64,000 nucleotides of DNA from contig OY829541.1 of the NCBI GenBank assembly GCA_963691705.1, forward strand, positions 41,991,661-42,055,660. The letters are read 5' to 3'. The DNA is from Viola odorata (Eukaryota > Streptophyta > Magnoliopsida > Malpighiales > Violaceae). Below the pieces are notes generated by a model. That model made no database searches. It saw only the letters and a list, made by a program, of their open reading frames with translations, and had not been told where the DNA came from. A program made the position numbers and the translations under genes. Each line of letters starts with the position of its first letter. Positions within the stretch are counted from its first letter, which is position 1. Of this stretch, positions 1-11,119 are shown one piece after another.

Positions 1-12
1 ATCAAGCCTCTG

Positions 13-390
13 TTATCTCAAATAGGACTCCATTTGCTTGTTCATCTTCTTGTTGCGCATATGCGATGTACCATGTAGGTGCATGATACATCCTGGGATC
101 GTATCACAAGCTTCACGAGCCTTCCCCATGAATGATCCAATTCTCGGTCTGTGGTCACAGGAACGTTTCAAACACTCCCAATCACAGTTTTCTGGTGCTC
201 TCTTCTTTAGGACTTTCTTCTTCGCGTTCCCTTTACCACCTCTAACATTCATTGCCTCGAACTTTTCGACTAGTAAACTGCATTGGGGGAACTCTATAGA
301 AGCAGTAGATCTTTCTCTTAACCAAGCATCGACCACTGCTTTCCCAAATCGATCTATGTCCTTGTCTGTCACGTCCCAAAGATTTGCCAC
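13..390 (-). CDS. Unrecognised open frame, possibly a transposon-derived exon
   Basis: An open frame of about 125 codons runs on the minus strand. It has mixed composition and no simple repeats, so it could be a real exon or gene fragment. The frame has no ATG at its upstream end; the first internal methionine is around codon 48. It contains a Lys-rich stretch followed by several Cys and His residues, but they do not form a zinc finger I recognise. The DNA next to it is full of small DNA transposons, so a transposase-associated fragment is possible. No function is assigned. Confidence 0.25.
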   Translation of the reverse strand: MANLWDVTDKDIDRFGKAVVDAWLRERSTASIEFPQCSLLVEKFEAMNVRGGKGNAKKKVLKKRAPENCDWECLKRSCDHRPRIGSFMGKAREACDTIPGCIMHLHGTSHMRNKKMNKQMESYLR

Positions 391-452
391 AATAATAGGA
401 GAACCTATGGATATTTAAATTTCTATTTAAATAAAGATATTTAAAATACTAA

Positions 453-1036
453 TACAGTAGAAACTCGATAAATTAATACTCGATTATTTAATAAACTCTC
501 TAAGATAATATTTTTGGCCGGTCCCGACTCGGGGATAGGGTGCTAAATTAATAATTCGCTAAAATTATAAGATAATACATTTTTGATAATTTCTTTAGAC
601 CCCATATAAAATATAAATTAATAATTCCTTATATATAGCATATTACATGAATGATTTATGAAGGTTTCTTGAAAAATGACTCAATTGTCTTTTGTTTTTT
701 GTTGATATAGAAAATATTTTGATCTTGTTTATATAGAAAATATTTTTAATGTCCATAAAGTGATACATTGAACACAAGAAGCATAATAAGGTGGGAGATT
801 GAAGGTTTCTTTCAAATTGGGCCCTTCATTTGATATACAGTACATGCATTGTATACAATAATTACAGTAAGTGGAAGCTTGAAAGGTGTTTGTAAACTAA
901 GTATTTTACTATAAATTAATAAAATATTAATTAATATATAAATTAATAATTATTAATTTATCGATTAATTAATAACTCTTTTAATTAATAAATTTTGGTC
1001 GTCCCAAGTGTATTATTTTATAGAGTTTCTACTGTA
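453..1036. mobile_element. Emigrant/Lemi1-like (pogo group) non-autonomous DNA transposon
   Basis: The element spans 455-1034 (580 bp) between TA duplications at 453-454 and 1035-1036. Its terminal inverted repeats read CAGTAGAAACTC followed by GATAAATTAATAC on the left and TATAAAATAATAC on the right (reverse complement). This is close to the CAGTAAAACCTCTATAAATTAATA ends known for plant Emigrant elements of the pogo group. The interior is AT-rich with no transposase frame, so it must be mobilised in trans. A related copy of the flanking sequence without the insertion lies at 6755-6851 and confirms both borders. Confidence 0.85.
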
Positions 1037-1108
1037 TATCTATAAATATAATAAGTGTGTACTTAATTCATAAAAATTAATTTGAAATTATATAATTAAT
1101 TATAATAG

Positions 1109-1274
1109 GATGAGGACGGAAAAAATTTGGGCACATCATCATGATTTAGGATGATGACACGTGCCCCAAATAGTGCTAGAATACCACTATTCTTAACATT
1201 TTTGGACACGTGTCATCATCATACATCATGATGTAAGTACATCATGATATACCCAAATTTTACTCGATGAGGAC
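1109..1274. mobile_element. Mutator-like MITE with 9-bp target-site duplication
   Basis: Element 1118-1265 (148 bp) is flanked by perfect GATGAGGAC repeats at 1109-1117 and 1266-1274. Nearly its whole length folds on itself: left AAATTTGGGCACATCATCATGAT pairs with right ATCATGATATACCCAAATTT, and a second pair of arms contains the ACACGTG core. The 9-bp duplication and G-starting ends fit Mutator-like elements. There is no coding capacity. Confidence 0.8.
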
Positions 1275-2456
1275 TGAACAGGAACCAACCAAATACCTAC
1301 ATACCACGGATATGAACGTTCATCTTTTGTCAGATTTTTTATACTCAGTTAGTCTATTTAGCTAAGTTATATGATTAGAAGTTTTTATTTATTTACTAAT
1401 GTGATCTTCGATTCTTCATTCTTGATATTGATATAAAACCGAACTAGATCTACTTGTCCGACATTTAAATTGGTATCTTAAGCATCTAAATCGACCTTGC
1501 CAACGAATTTCGTATTTTAGACATGGAAAGCAGTTGAATTTAAAAAAAAATTAGTTGATCGAATTGTTTGACTCGAATAGCTGAACCAATTTGACACTAA
1601 ATATTAATTTTTTCATGTACTTTTTAAAAAATTTAAATTATAAGTATTTTTATATTTTATTGCATTAATGGTTAAATTCTGACTGTAAAAATAACAAAAA
1701 AATCTCGAACTAATTCAACATTCGGTTTAGTTTTGATATCTATACGTCATTATTGAGCGGAAAACGCCAGCTACGTACGAACTTCAAAAGATGCCTGATA
1801 CCGTTATGTTTATTTTCTCTTGAATTTTTTTTCCTTGAACAAGTGGCTCGCATGCATGTGTATGAATTTGACAGCATTTGTCTCTCGCAGTATAATGTGA
1901 TACACGTGCAGCGATCAGTTAATAAACGAAATATGATGATATTTTACAATAATAATTGAAGTTTTACTGCTAATGTAGCGATTATTTACAAAAAATTATA
2001 TACGCACATCTCCGATGGAAATGGAGTACATTTAATCTGTCTTTTCCATCTACAAAAATACAAATTAAATAACAAAGCTAAGAAAAATACTCTCCATTAC
2101 AATTCATAAATTAAAGAGAAAAAAATATTGTAAATACAGAATAATATGGCACTCTATAATTAGTACACCGGAAGAAGGAGTGTATGCACATTACACGCAC
2201 CAAATTAGGTCAGTTTGCAGATCTTCATGACTCATTGACATAAGGAATTTGGCCATCGATCGCGACTCAATAGGTTGATTCGATCTGTTTCATTCATTCC
2301 TATTCAGCTAGGTTTTAGGGATTGTATTTACACGCATCTTTCTTCCCAATTATAAAAGAAAATACCAAATACATTTTAATTAGTTTCTAGAGGCTTTTCA
2401 ATGTTGTACATATCTATGATCAATATTATTTAATGTACTCCGAAACACTATAATGG
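1275..2456. other. AT-rich intergenic DNA, nothing recognised
   Basis: About 1.2 kb of AT-rich sequence with scattered short open frames (for example 1753-1959 on the plus strand) that have no recognisable motif. I see no gene, RNA or element border here. Confidence 0.5.
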
Positions 2457-3876
2457 ACCTGAAGTGGGTTTGCGCACCCGGGATCGTTAATGTTATTATT
2501 TTCATTTTAGTTCGTCCCTAATCCCACACGTTATATTCATTAGGTGCCCGAAATCCCTCTTATTATAACGAAAACAAACTGTCATTATATCTTAATATTT
2601 TAATATTATCTCTGAAAAAATATCTGACAGCGGTTTACTTGTTAGATTTTTCTGACTTCTTATCTTTTTAATATTTGAGAATAATATTTTTATTAACTAG
2701 TTAATTTATTTTACTTAATAAATTAAAAACTTAACAACTAAATTAATAACATTAACTTAACAACATCGTACGCTGTGCGCTTAAATTTCCCAGATCAAAT
2801 CTCTGTAGCAGATTTTATATCTGCAGCAATGCTTGGAGCTAGAAAAACTTTAATTACAAAAAATTGAAATAACTGATAATGTTTTAAAACAACCTTTGTT
2901 TTTTAAGGAGAATATAAAAAAGAAATTTTAAATTTTAAAAAATTAATTATAAAACATATTGTTATAGACACATTTTGCCACATCTAGAATCCTCTGAGTA
3001 TTTTGTATCTGTAAAAGCCCTCATCTACTAAATCCCCATCCCACGTTCACCACCATACTCTAGCAATTTCCAAACCAGATCCAACCAAACTTCACAGATC
3101 TACTTGGGTCCTTCCCAAAAACCACACAATAGGGTTGGATGGTGAAGGATAAAAAAGAAACAACGTAAGGCGATTTTAGGTTACTGACGGCGGTGTTGGA
3201 TAAGAGCGCATAAACAACCAAACTCGCCACCAATCTTTCCTAAAACATACAAACAAACTTTCGATGAGACATGGGTAAAAAATCTGGATAAAAAGGAGAG
3301 GGAAGAGAGCATTATGTGTGGACGATGAAGCGAAAGAGAAGGTAGCGGTCGGAAAAAAGTCAAAAAGGGTGGAATTCAGTGGTCGGGATGAGTGTGTGTC
3401 AAGGGGCGGCTGCCATGGATGGTTTTTTGAGATGAGAACCCTTTGGTTATTAGTGGGTAGGGAGGAAGAAGAAGGAAAAAAAGAAAAAGAAAAGAAAAGA
3501 AAAGAAAGGAGAAGGAAAGGAAAAAAAAGAAAAAGTCGTAGAGGATTAAGTTTATTTTAGATAATAATGTTTTAATTTTCAGATTAAAGTTTATTTTAAC
3601 TAATAATTAATTAATAAAACTAATATTTTTAAATATTAAGAAGATAAGAAGTTAGAAAAATCTGATAAGTGGGACTTACTGTTAGTTGTTTTTTAAAAGA
3701 TAGTATTAAAATATTAAAAGATAACGGCCGTTTGTCTCCATTATGACAAGAGAGACCTCGGGCGCTTAACGGATATAACGTGTGGAATTTAAATAAACAA
3801 AAAGCGCCGTTAGAGACGAACTAAAATGAAAATAATAACGTTAGGGACTCCCAGGTGCGCAAACTCAACCTGAAGT
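2457..3876. mobile_element. Long-TIR (Mutator/foldback-like) element with 9-bp duplication
   Basis: Element 2466-3867 is flanked by ACCTGAAGT at 2457-2465 and 3868-3876. The two ends are inverted copies of each other for roughly 300 bp: GGGTTTGCGCACC followed by TTATTATTTTCATTTTAGTTCG on the left matches the reverse complement of 3810-3867. The long imperfect TIRs and 9-bp duplication suggest a Mutator-like or foldback element. The unique interior (about 2770-3550) is richer in GC than the arms and could be captured host DNA, but its two short frames (3181-3363 minus, 3318-3560 plus) have no recognisable domain. Confidence 0.75.
3460..3538 (+). repeat. Purine-only low-complexity tract (GA/AAAG-rich)
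   Basis: About 75 bases made almost entirely of A and G, with short AAAG/GGAAA repeats, inside the long-TIR element. It produces a meaningless Lys/Glu-rich open frame. Confidence 0.8.
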
Positions 3877-4124
3877 ATCCTCCTTACGTGCGAATAGAAA
3901 ATACATTAGTATTAATACTAAATCCCCTAATTTTGGATATTTTTTTAATTGATCGAAAATAAAATACATCAGGGGTATCTAGTATCTAGAAAACAGTCAC
4001 TTCAAATTAAATTTTCCTTGTATAGCGTGCATCTATTCAATTCTATTTTTATCTATATTTGCAAATTACTTTATTGTATATTTTTATATACAATATCCTT
4101 GTATATTTTTGTTTAATTACCCCC
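3877..4124. other. AT-rich spacer
   Basis: AT-rich sequence between the long-TIR element and the CACTA-like block. Nothing recognised. Confidence 0.4.
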
Positions 4125-4675
4125 TTGTACTGCATTAAAAAAACGGCTTATTTCCGAAGGAAGATTTTCGACCGAAAACTCTGTCAAAAAATGTGACAAT
4201 TGCGACAGAAAATAGGAACATTTGCGACCGAATATTCCGTTGAAAAATGTTTGCGATGGAAACTCCGTCGTAAAATGTTGGCCTTGGGTAGAAGTATGGC
4301 GCCAAATATTTCTGCGAGATGTTTCCGACCGAGTGTTTTCATCGAAAACTATTTTGTGATGGAAAATCCGTTGGAAACATTTGGTGCCATTAGAAGTACC
4401 GCGCCAAATATTCCCGCGAGAGGCTTTCAACCGAGTAATCCGTCAAAAACGTTTCGACGGAAAAGTCAGTCAGAAAAAGTTTACATTTTCTACGTAATTT
4501 TGCTGTCAGAAAAGTAATATTTTTTGCAACGTACTTTCCGACCTAATGCCCGTCGTCGTTTTGTTTAAGAATGTAACGACGATATTCATACTTTTAGCGA
4601 CAAAATTCGTACTTATTACGACGAGTTTTAATTGTCGCAACAAGTGTAACATTTCTTTCCCACATTTTAGTTCTC
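4125..4675. mobile_element. CACTA (En/Spm)-like subterminal repeat block, fragment
   Basis: The block is packed with variants of TTCCGACCGA, CCGTCGAAAA and GCGACGGAAAA in both orientations, plus two copies of a GCGCCAAATATTYCYGCGAGA unit (near 4300 and 4400). Arrays of such CCGACGGA-type motifs are typical of CACTA subterminal regions. The same unit recurs at 8915 and 10515. No CACTA terminus or transposase is visible here, so this is a fragment. Open frames on both strands arise from the repeat composition. Confidence 0.5.
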
Positions 4676-5160
4676 TTCAATCTTTAAAGAAACCTAGTAT
4701 TATAAATGGATAATTAATAAATTAATAACGAATATTCATTAATATTCATCCACTATAATCTCTAATTCGGTGTTTTGATTTGCAGTGTAGTTAGAGTCGC
4801 TTATTGTGACTCAATGAACAGTTAAATGCTGACTAGACCTCATGCACCTGATTTTATTGCGAAACCACAATGTGACATTATTGTAATTACATATATCCCA
4901 AAAAGTATAGAGCAGAAGAGCATGTTCAAAGAAACAAGAGCTTGTATTTTCACAAGATTGTATCAATAACGAAGATACTGAAAGAACCCATAGTGAAAAT
5001 TGTAGTTGCGAGAGTTGATGTTGAGGAGATAAAGAGGTGGAAGTTCTCTATAGGCATAGAAGAATGTACTCCATCGACACAAGACTTCCATTATGTTGTT
5101 ATTAGTCTTTCTTCTGAGCTTCAATTATACCAAGAATGTTTACTTTCTTATGGAGCTCAT
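4676..5160 (+). other. Sequence interrupted by the TRIM, with a short open frame
   Basis: A plus-strand frame starting at 4942 is open into the TRIM insertion at 5161, and the sequence after the TRIM (from 5956) may be its continuation. Codon use looks coding-like but no domain is recognised. It could be a piece of the surrounding CACTA-like element or of a host gene. Confidence 0.25.
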
Positions 5161-5341
5161 TGTTGGGGTGTGCGAACTAAAGTCCCACATCGGAAAGAAA
5201 AGACAAATAAAGACTAAATATAAAAGGAATGGATCTTCTTAATGGATTGAGGCCTTTTGTGAAAACCGTGCGGGCTCAGGCCCAAAGCGGACAGTATCAT
5301 TCCATTAAGAGAGATTCGAGTGGGTCTTTATTTCTCCAACA
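5161..5341 (+). repeat. TRIM 5' LTR
   Basis: 181 bp, TG...CA ends, matching 5775-5955 at all but about three bases. Confidence 0.9.
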
Positions 5342-5480
5342 AATGGTAGCGGAGCTGATGGTTCGATGGGCTTGTGGAGTAGATCCGATGGATTGGTGGG
5401 ACGAGTATGTTGATGATGGCCCAGACCCAGTGCACGGGGTCTGGTTCAGTAGCGGCCCACAACGAATCGCCAAACTGATG

Positions 5481-5602
5481 GGCCAATAGATTGAGCCCGA
5501 AGTATGATGGGTGATTTCCATACTTTGTGCAAGTTGATTGGTGGGCCAATAGATTGAGCTCGAAGTATGATGGGTGAATTCCATACTTCGTGCAAGTTGA
5601 TG
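5481..5602 (+). repeat. Tandem duplication inside the TRIM
   Basis: A unit of about 60-65 bp beginning GGGCCAATAGATTGAGC and ending GTGCAAGTTGAT occurs twice in tandem with few differences. It is probably replication slippage in the internal region. Confidence 0.75.
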
Positions 5603-5774
5603 AGCCAAATTAGGGTGGGCTTACTCAGTTTGAGGTTGAACTTTAAGTACGGTGAATCTCCGAGAGGAACTTGAAGTCGGTGGGTCATGTTGAGGACTTT
5701 GTAGGGCTTCGTTCGAGAGGGAGATTGTCGGGCTCAGATAGTGGGCTTGGTGGTACTTAGTTCGAGGGGGAGAT

Positions 5775-5955
5775 TGTTGGGGTGTGCGAACTAAAGTCCC
5801 ACATCGGAAAGAAAAGACAAATAAAGACTAAATATAAAAGGAATGGATCTTCTTAATGGATTGAGGCCTTTCGTGAAAACCGTGCGGGCTCAGACCCAAA
5901 GCGGACAGTATCATTCCATTAAGAGAGATTCGAATGGGTCTTTATTTCTCCAACA
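5775..5955 (+). repeat. TRIM 3' LTR
   Basis: Second LTR copy, preceded by the polypurine tract TTCGAGGGGGAGAT (5761-5774) and followed by the CTCAT duplication. Confidence 0.9.
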
Positions 5956-5960
5956 CTCAT

Positions 5961-6089
5961 TCAGGTTACTCTCAATCTCTTTTAATTCCTTGTGAGAATG
6001 ACATAACAAGACTTGGTGCATCTACAACTTTGTTAATTTTCAATAATGTGATTGGCTTCCCAAGATAAAGTAATGATATTGGCTTTTAA
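5961..6089. other. Continuation of the TRIM target sequence
   Basis: Joins to the sequence left of 5160 once the TRIM and one CTCAT copy are removed. No domain recognised. Confidence 0.3.
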
Positions 6090-6480
6090 ACAATTAAAAC
6101 GCAACGTTTTGTCTATCGGATTTCCGACGGGCCTCCATTAGAAATGGCGTCGGAAATCGACAGGGGAGAGGAAATATACCACATCGTTTGTGAAAGGCTC
6201 AAAACAAGCATTTATATACATAGAAGCGGCAAAGATATAGTAGCCCTACGGGGACATCTGATAAAATTGAAACTGCACATCAATTGTAATTTTTTTTTGA
6301 TTTTTCGACCGAATTTTCGTTGAAAGTTTGAAGTGCACTAAATGGATTTTCAACGGTGTTCCGTTGAAAATTATGTCAGTGACGCCGTCGGAATTTTTTG
6401 TGAAATTTTACAGGTTTCTAACCGAATTTCCGTCGAAAAAAATAAAAGTTTTCTAATTGATTATTCGACCGAATATTAAC
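6090..6480. mobile_element. CACTA-like subterminal fragment
   Basis: Contains TTTCCGACGGG, GGCGTCGGAAATC, TTCGACCGAATTTTCGTTGAAA and related motifs in both orientations, as in the 4125-4675 block. No terminus is visible. Confidence 0.4.
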
Positions 6481-6754
6481 TGATATTACGAAAATGACAG
6501 TACCCTTATCTAAAGATCTGCATAAATAATTAATATTCTTCAATTAAAACAAAGCCATGGAAATGAGACGAACTGATTATCAACACCATATTTTTTGCTA
6601 TTTTTTTTTTCAAAAGGTTTGCTAAATTAATTTTAATTAAATATAATGTGATTTATTTCATGTATCATTACTTATATGTTACTGTAAACGCTTGATCAAA
6701 ATAAAAATAAACCTTTTATTTCATGTATCATTACTTATATTGTTTATTTATTAA

Positions 6755-6851
6755 TCTAAATTTCTATTTAAATAAAGATTTAAAATATTAATATATCTAT
6801 AAATATAATAAGTGTGTACTTAATTCGTAAAAAAATAATTTGAAATTATAT
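6755..6851 (+). repeat. Unoccupied paralogue of the Emigrant-like insertion site
   Basis: The sequence matches about 412-454 joined directly to 1037-1092, with a single TA where the 580-bp element sits in the other copy. It is therefore a natural empty site within a short duplicated segment. Confidence 0.8.
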
Positions 6852-7186
6852 GTTACTGTACATATACAATGCATGTATAATGCTTGTACATATACCTTTT
6901 TTTAATTTAAAAAATTAAAAGGTGCAATTCGGATATAAAATAATAATGTTATTAATATTAATTAGTATATATTATAGGGACTCTTTATTTCCACAGAAAA
7001 TTAGTTTAATTCAATACCAAAGTAGTTAAAAAGAAGATATTTTCTTAATTTCTTTAATCGAATTTTTTTGATATGACAACTTTCGTATCGGTTAAAATTT
7101 AATTTTGCAGTAAGCCACTTTTTTTTTTCTTTTTTATTTTCCTTTTTATTAAGCTTCAAGTTCACTTACGACTCAGTTTCGAAGGG
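6852..7186. other. AT-rich spacer
   Basis: AT-rich DNA with homopolymer runs. No gene or element border recognised. Confidence 0.4.
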
Positions 7187-8838
7187 TTAATACACCCCTA
7201 CGGTCCCAAATATTTGTCATTTTATTCTAATCCGTCCCAAACGTTTGTTCTATTTTTATGGTCCCAAACATTTTATATGTTAGTTAAATATACTCCCAAA
7301 TGTAAAAAAAAAAGAAACCATTAATGAAGACAAAAACCGGTAGTATTTAATAATTTTTCCTGACAATCAGGTCGAATATGTCAGAAATTATTTTTAAAAA
7401 ATATAAAACATTGAGAAAAATCTAATAAAATAGGAAAATTATTTTAAAAAACATAGAGTTAATAGGAAAAATCTAAAAAATAGGAAAATAAATTTAAAAA
7501 TGAAGGATATTAAGAACATTCTAATAAAAAAAGAAAAATATTTTAAAGAATGTAGGAAAAATCTAATAAAATAGGGAAAATAAATGACAAAATCTAATAA
7601 AATAGAAAAATACATTAAAAAATAAATTAAGAAAAAATTAATAAATGATGAAACATATTCTAAAAATAGAGGAAATTAGGAAAGGATATTGTTTAAAAAA
7701 TATAGGAATTTAATAAAAATATAATAAAATAGAAAGGATATCATAAAAATTAGAAAAAATAAAAAATAAAATATATGTAAAACTTTATAATTCATTTCAA
7801 AATTAAAGAAAACCAAATAATATAAAAATGTTTTTTATATTGGTTTTAATTTTCTGGTTTATTTTAATTTTAAATTAATTATCAATTTTAATGTGTTTTA
7901 TTAATTTTTAAAATATTTTTCCATTTTTAATTAAATTTTACTATTTTTAAAAAATATTTATCTTCTTTTATTATTTATTTTTAAATATTTTTCCTATTTT
8001 TGTATATTTTCAAAATATTCTTTCTATTTGATTAGATTTTTCTTAATTTTCTATATTTTTAAAAATACAGTCCCAAACGTTTTTTTTTTAATCGGTCACA
8101 AAGGTTTTATCCGTTAGTTCAATATACTCCCAATTGTAAAAAAAACCGTTAATAGAGAGAAACTCATTTACTATTTTAATAATTGTTTCTGATAATCAGG
8201 TCCAACATGTAAAAAATTATTTTAATAAAATATAGAAAATTGAGAAAAATCTAATTAAATTGAAAAAATATAGACAAAATGTAATAAAGTAGCAAAAATA
8301 ATTTTACAAATGTAGGAAATTATCAAAATCTAATAAAATATAATAAATATTAAGAAAATATGAAAAATATTCTTAAATTAGGAGAAATCTAATAAAATCA
8401 GAAAAATATTTAAATAAATATAATAAAAAATAAAATATTTTTATAAAGTATAGAAATTTAAGTAAAATATAATAAAGTAGAAAAGATATTAAAAATATTA
8501 GAAAAATTAAATAACAATATACCTGCAAAATTTTAAAATTCATTTCGATATTAAAGAAAAGTAGAAAATTAAAACCAATATTTTATTAATTTTTAAAATA
8601 TTTTTAATAGTTTTTTTCTATTTTTTAAATTTGTTTTTTGTTTTACTATAGTTTTATGAATTATCTATAGTTTTTTCCATTTTATTAATTTTTTAAAACT
8701 TTTTTCCTATTTATCTTTATTTTTTAAATAATATTTCTATTTTATTCGATTTTTCTTAATTTTTTATGTTTTTGAAGAATATTTTCTAACATGTGAGACT
8801 TGATTGTTAGAAAAAATTATTAAAATAATAAAATCTAA
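7187..8838. repeat. AT-rich foldback repeat, two tandem hairpin units
   Basis: The left end GGGTTAATACACCCCTACGGTCCCAAA is related to the ends at 2466 and 10659. An A-rich stretch (about 7380-7800, many AATCTAATAAAATAG motifs) is followed by its T-rich complement (about 7810-8065). A second copy starts near 8066 with GTCCCAAACG and repeats the pattern to about 8838. Each half can form a long AT hairpin. No coding capacity. The right terminus was not found and may be lost where the CACTA end begins. Confidence 0.55.
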
Positions 8839-8847
8839 CGGAGATTC

Positions 8848-9075
8848 ACTACATAAAAACTATTTATTTCCAATGTCAGTTTTCCGACGGAGCAAAGTCC
8901 GTAGAGGCATGGCACCAAATATTCTCGCGAGATGTTTCCGACTGAGTACTCTACCGAAAATGTTTCGATGGAATATTCGGTTGAAAATAGATTACCATCT
9001 TCGACGAAATATTCCATCGGAAATTGATATGATGCATTTTGTATTAATTTTCCACTCCTTTCCTGGCTCATTTTG
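8848..9075 (+). mobile_element. CACTA element terminus with subterminal repeats
   Basis: Begins CACTACATAAAAAC, a canonical CACTA-type terminus, followed at once by TTTTCCGACGGAG and several TTCGACGAAATATTCC and CCATCGGAAAT motifs. It shares the GGCACCAAATATTCTCGCGAGA unit with 4300 and 10515. The similar motifs resume at 10455, so the DNA between looks like a later insertion. The opposite CACTA terminus was not found. Confidence 0.6.
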
Positions 9076-10454
9076 ATTATGGTGCTACTGATCCTCTCTT
9101 ATTTTCCCACTATTTAACAGATCAGAGCTTTTGGAAAGTAAATATCAAAAAGATGCACTTTTCATGGATTCTGGACGGATTTGAGCAGCAAGGCCTTGCA
9201 GCAGTTGACAGACAGTGTGCAGGCAGCAACTTGCCCCTGCATTTATGCGCACGCGGCAACAAAGGACTCAAGCGCGGACAAGGAAACTTCCTTTTTTAAG
9301 GAAATCCGCTGATTCTCTCCAATTAATCCAGATTTCTCCCGTTTTGGCAAGAAGATATTCCAAGATCAACTCCAATTAAATTAGGATTTTCCCTTTTAAT
9401 TAATATATATTATTGGAATTTCCCTTTTTGTAATTTTCTTTTAAAAACCCTTTTAGCTTTAGGGTTTCATTCATTCAAACTTTCATCTTCATCACATCTT
9501 CCACTTCTGGAGTTGGTAGCCATGACCATAACTCTCTGTTTTCCGTTCAATAAACTGGAGCTTTGCTCTGGCGGACAATAATAAAGAGTTTTCTCATTCC
9601 CTTCTTCTTCTTTTATGTAATTTATTTATTTTATTTAGTTTAATTTTGTTATGAGTAGCTAAACTCATTTGTTCTTGGTAGGATCATTAAAGGTTGCTTA
9701 GGAAATCCGTGAGGTCGAATTAAAATTATTATGCCACTGGTTGATATTTATTTACTTAGCAATTTCTTGTCAAATTTGCTAGGGTTGTTTGCAAGTCTGG
9801 CCAACGAGCTGCTAGCCCTAGGCGATTAAAGTCATCACTGTGGTTATAACTAACGTGAAGCTGCAGGGTAAATTAGACGACCAGTCAGAGTTATCAGGTC
9901 GCTGGTCCCATCTGATTGGGTTAAGTAATAATCAGGGTAGAGCCTCGAACGTACTGAGTGTCGCTCCCTGGATGCGTCTTCCTTCATCTTCATGAGCCTT
10001 TGAGTATTGCCCCCATAAACGTACCTTGGGGGATGGCAAAGTGTCAAGACTACTCCATAAACGTACCTTGGTGTAGTTTCTCGTACGAAAGGAAGCAGGG
10101 GGACCTAAACGTACCTGGTTCCTATAGCGCGTCTATCAGCGAGGGGTAGAAGATCATTGCACCAATGACCGACTGTCCTTGAAAGCAACGCGAGATAGAT
10201 TCCTACTGAGAACTCCCTTCTCTATTGATGTATTATCCATTTTATTTCTCTTTATTATTGCTTTCTTAGTTACTAATCAACCAACTCTTGAAACCCCCCC
10301 GTTACTTGTTACTTTTTCGAACTATTTGCCCTTGCTGCACAACACAAGACAGTGTCTACCTTAGTCTCTGTGGATTGACCCTGTACCACTATACACAGTT
10401 TATTTGTGCATTTGCTGCAGGTTTTATTATTAATTTTGAGGTGTCTCGACAACA
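9076..10454. mobile_element. Unclassified repeat, possibly a solo LTR, inserted in CACTA-like DNA
   Basis: A compositionally distinct 1.4-kb block lies between two stretches of CACTA-like subterminal repeats. It contains a motif close to AAACGTACCTTGG three times (10017-10112), a pyrimidine-rich CTTTCATCTTCATCACATCTTCC stretch, and ends near GAGGTGTCTCGACAACA. These resemble U5 regions of plant gypsy LTRs, but no convincing target-site duplication was found, so the borders and class are uncertain. No credible coding frame. Confidence 0.35.
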
Positions 10455-10656
10455 AGTCAGAAATTGTTGCTACGGAAACTCCGTCGCAAAATTTTAGCGA
10501 GAGGTAGAAGTATGACACTAAATATTTTCGCGAGATATTTCCGACCGAGTATTCGATCGAAAATGTTTCATGGAATGTGTCAATGAAATGTTTCACTTAT
10601 TACAATGAGGTTCTAATGTCGCAATAAGTGAAACATTTCTTTGACACATTTTAGTT
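10455..10656. mobile_element. CACTA-like subterminal repeats, second part
   Basis: GGAAACTCCGTCGC, TTTCCGACCGAGTATTCG and GCGACATT-type motifs resume here. The last 60 bases (10590-10654) match 4600-4672 closely, tying this piece to the CACTA-like block at 4125. Confidence 0.45.
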
Positions 10657-10658
10657 GG

Positions 10659-10990
10659 GTTAATGCACCCTCGGGTCCCTTGGGTTATTATTTTCATTTT
10701 AGTCAATCCCTAAAGGTATTTTTGGTTCAAACTGCTCCTATATGTTATCTCAGGTAGTCATGCGCAGTTCGTGCAGTCACAAAAGCAACTAACGGAGACA
10801 AACGTCCGTTAAATCTTATTATTTTAATATATAACCAGATAAAGTGTACTTTACCTGGGCCTATCTATTCAGATTTTCTGACAGAAAATCCATTATTTTA
10901 CTCTTCCTTATCCCCTGATAATTATCCAACTTAATTAAACTAACTTAACAAAATTAAACTAACTAAATGAAGTTAACAGAATACATAGAA
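10659..10990. mobile_element. Fragment of the long-TIR family
   Basis: Starts GGGTTAATGCACCCTCGGGTCC and continues TTATTATTTTCATTTTAGTCAATCCC, matching the left arm of the element at 2466. An inverted match to its CCGTTAAATCTTATTATTTTAAT stretch is found at 8800-8835. Only one arm is visible. Confidence 0.45.
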
Positions 10991-11010
10991 AATTAGAATT
11001 AAGTTTTTTG

Positions 11011-11119
11011 TGTGCGGGACACACAACACACAACAAACATTAACTCAGTCTCACTCTCCATCTGCTTCTTCTCCATTTTTGTTTTTTGTCTGCGGGACAC
11101 ACAACACACAACAAACATT
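11011..11119 (+). repeat. Direct repeat of about 30 bp
   Basis: TGCGGGACACACAACACACAACAAACATTA occurs at about 11012-11041 and again at about 11090-11119, just before the PPR remnant. Confidence 0.8.

Larger units (their letters stand above)
5156..5960 (+). mobile_element. TRIM (terminal-repeat retrotransposon in miniature)
   Basis: Element 5161-5955 (795 bp) has two 181-bp LTRs starting TGTTGGGG and ending CTCCAACA, and is flanked by CTCAT at 5156-5160 and 5956-5960. Just inside the 5' LTR is a primer-binding-site-like TGGTAGCGGAGC (5344-5355), resembling the complement of initiator tRNA-Met. A GGGGGAGAT polypurine tract precedes the 3' LTR. There is no gag or pol, so movement depends on another element's enzymes. 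The LTRs differ at about three positions, so the insertion is fairly young. Confidence 0.9.

Noticed and set aside
3318..3560. Lys/Glu-rich plus-strand frame
   Set aside because: Product of a purine-only tract.
4113..4517. Overlapping long frames on both strands
   Set aside because: They arise from CACTA-like inverted repeats; both strands show the same FSTEYS/FRPS-type peptide, and no ATG or domain supports a gene.
5229..5688. Several frames in the TRIM internal region
   Set aside because: Internal tandem duplication creates repeated peptides; TRIMs have no coding capacity.
9076..10454. Complete solo LTR
   Set aside because: No matching 5-bp duplication found at any TG...CA border tried; left as unclassified repeat.
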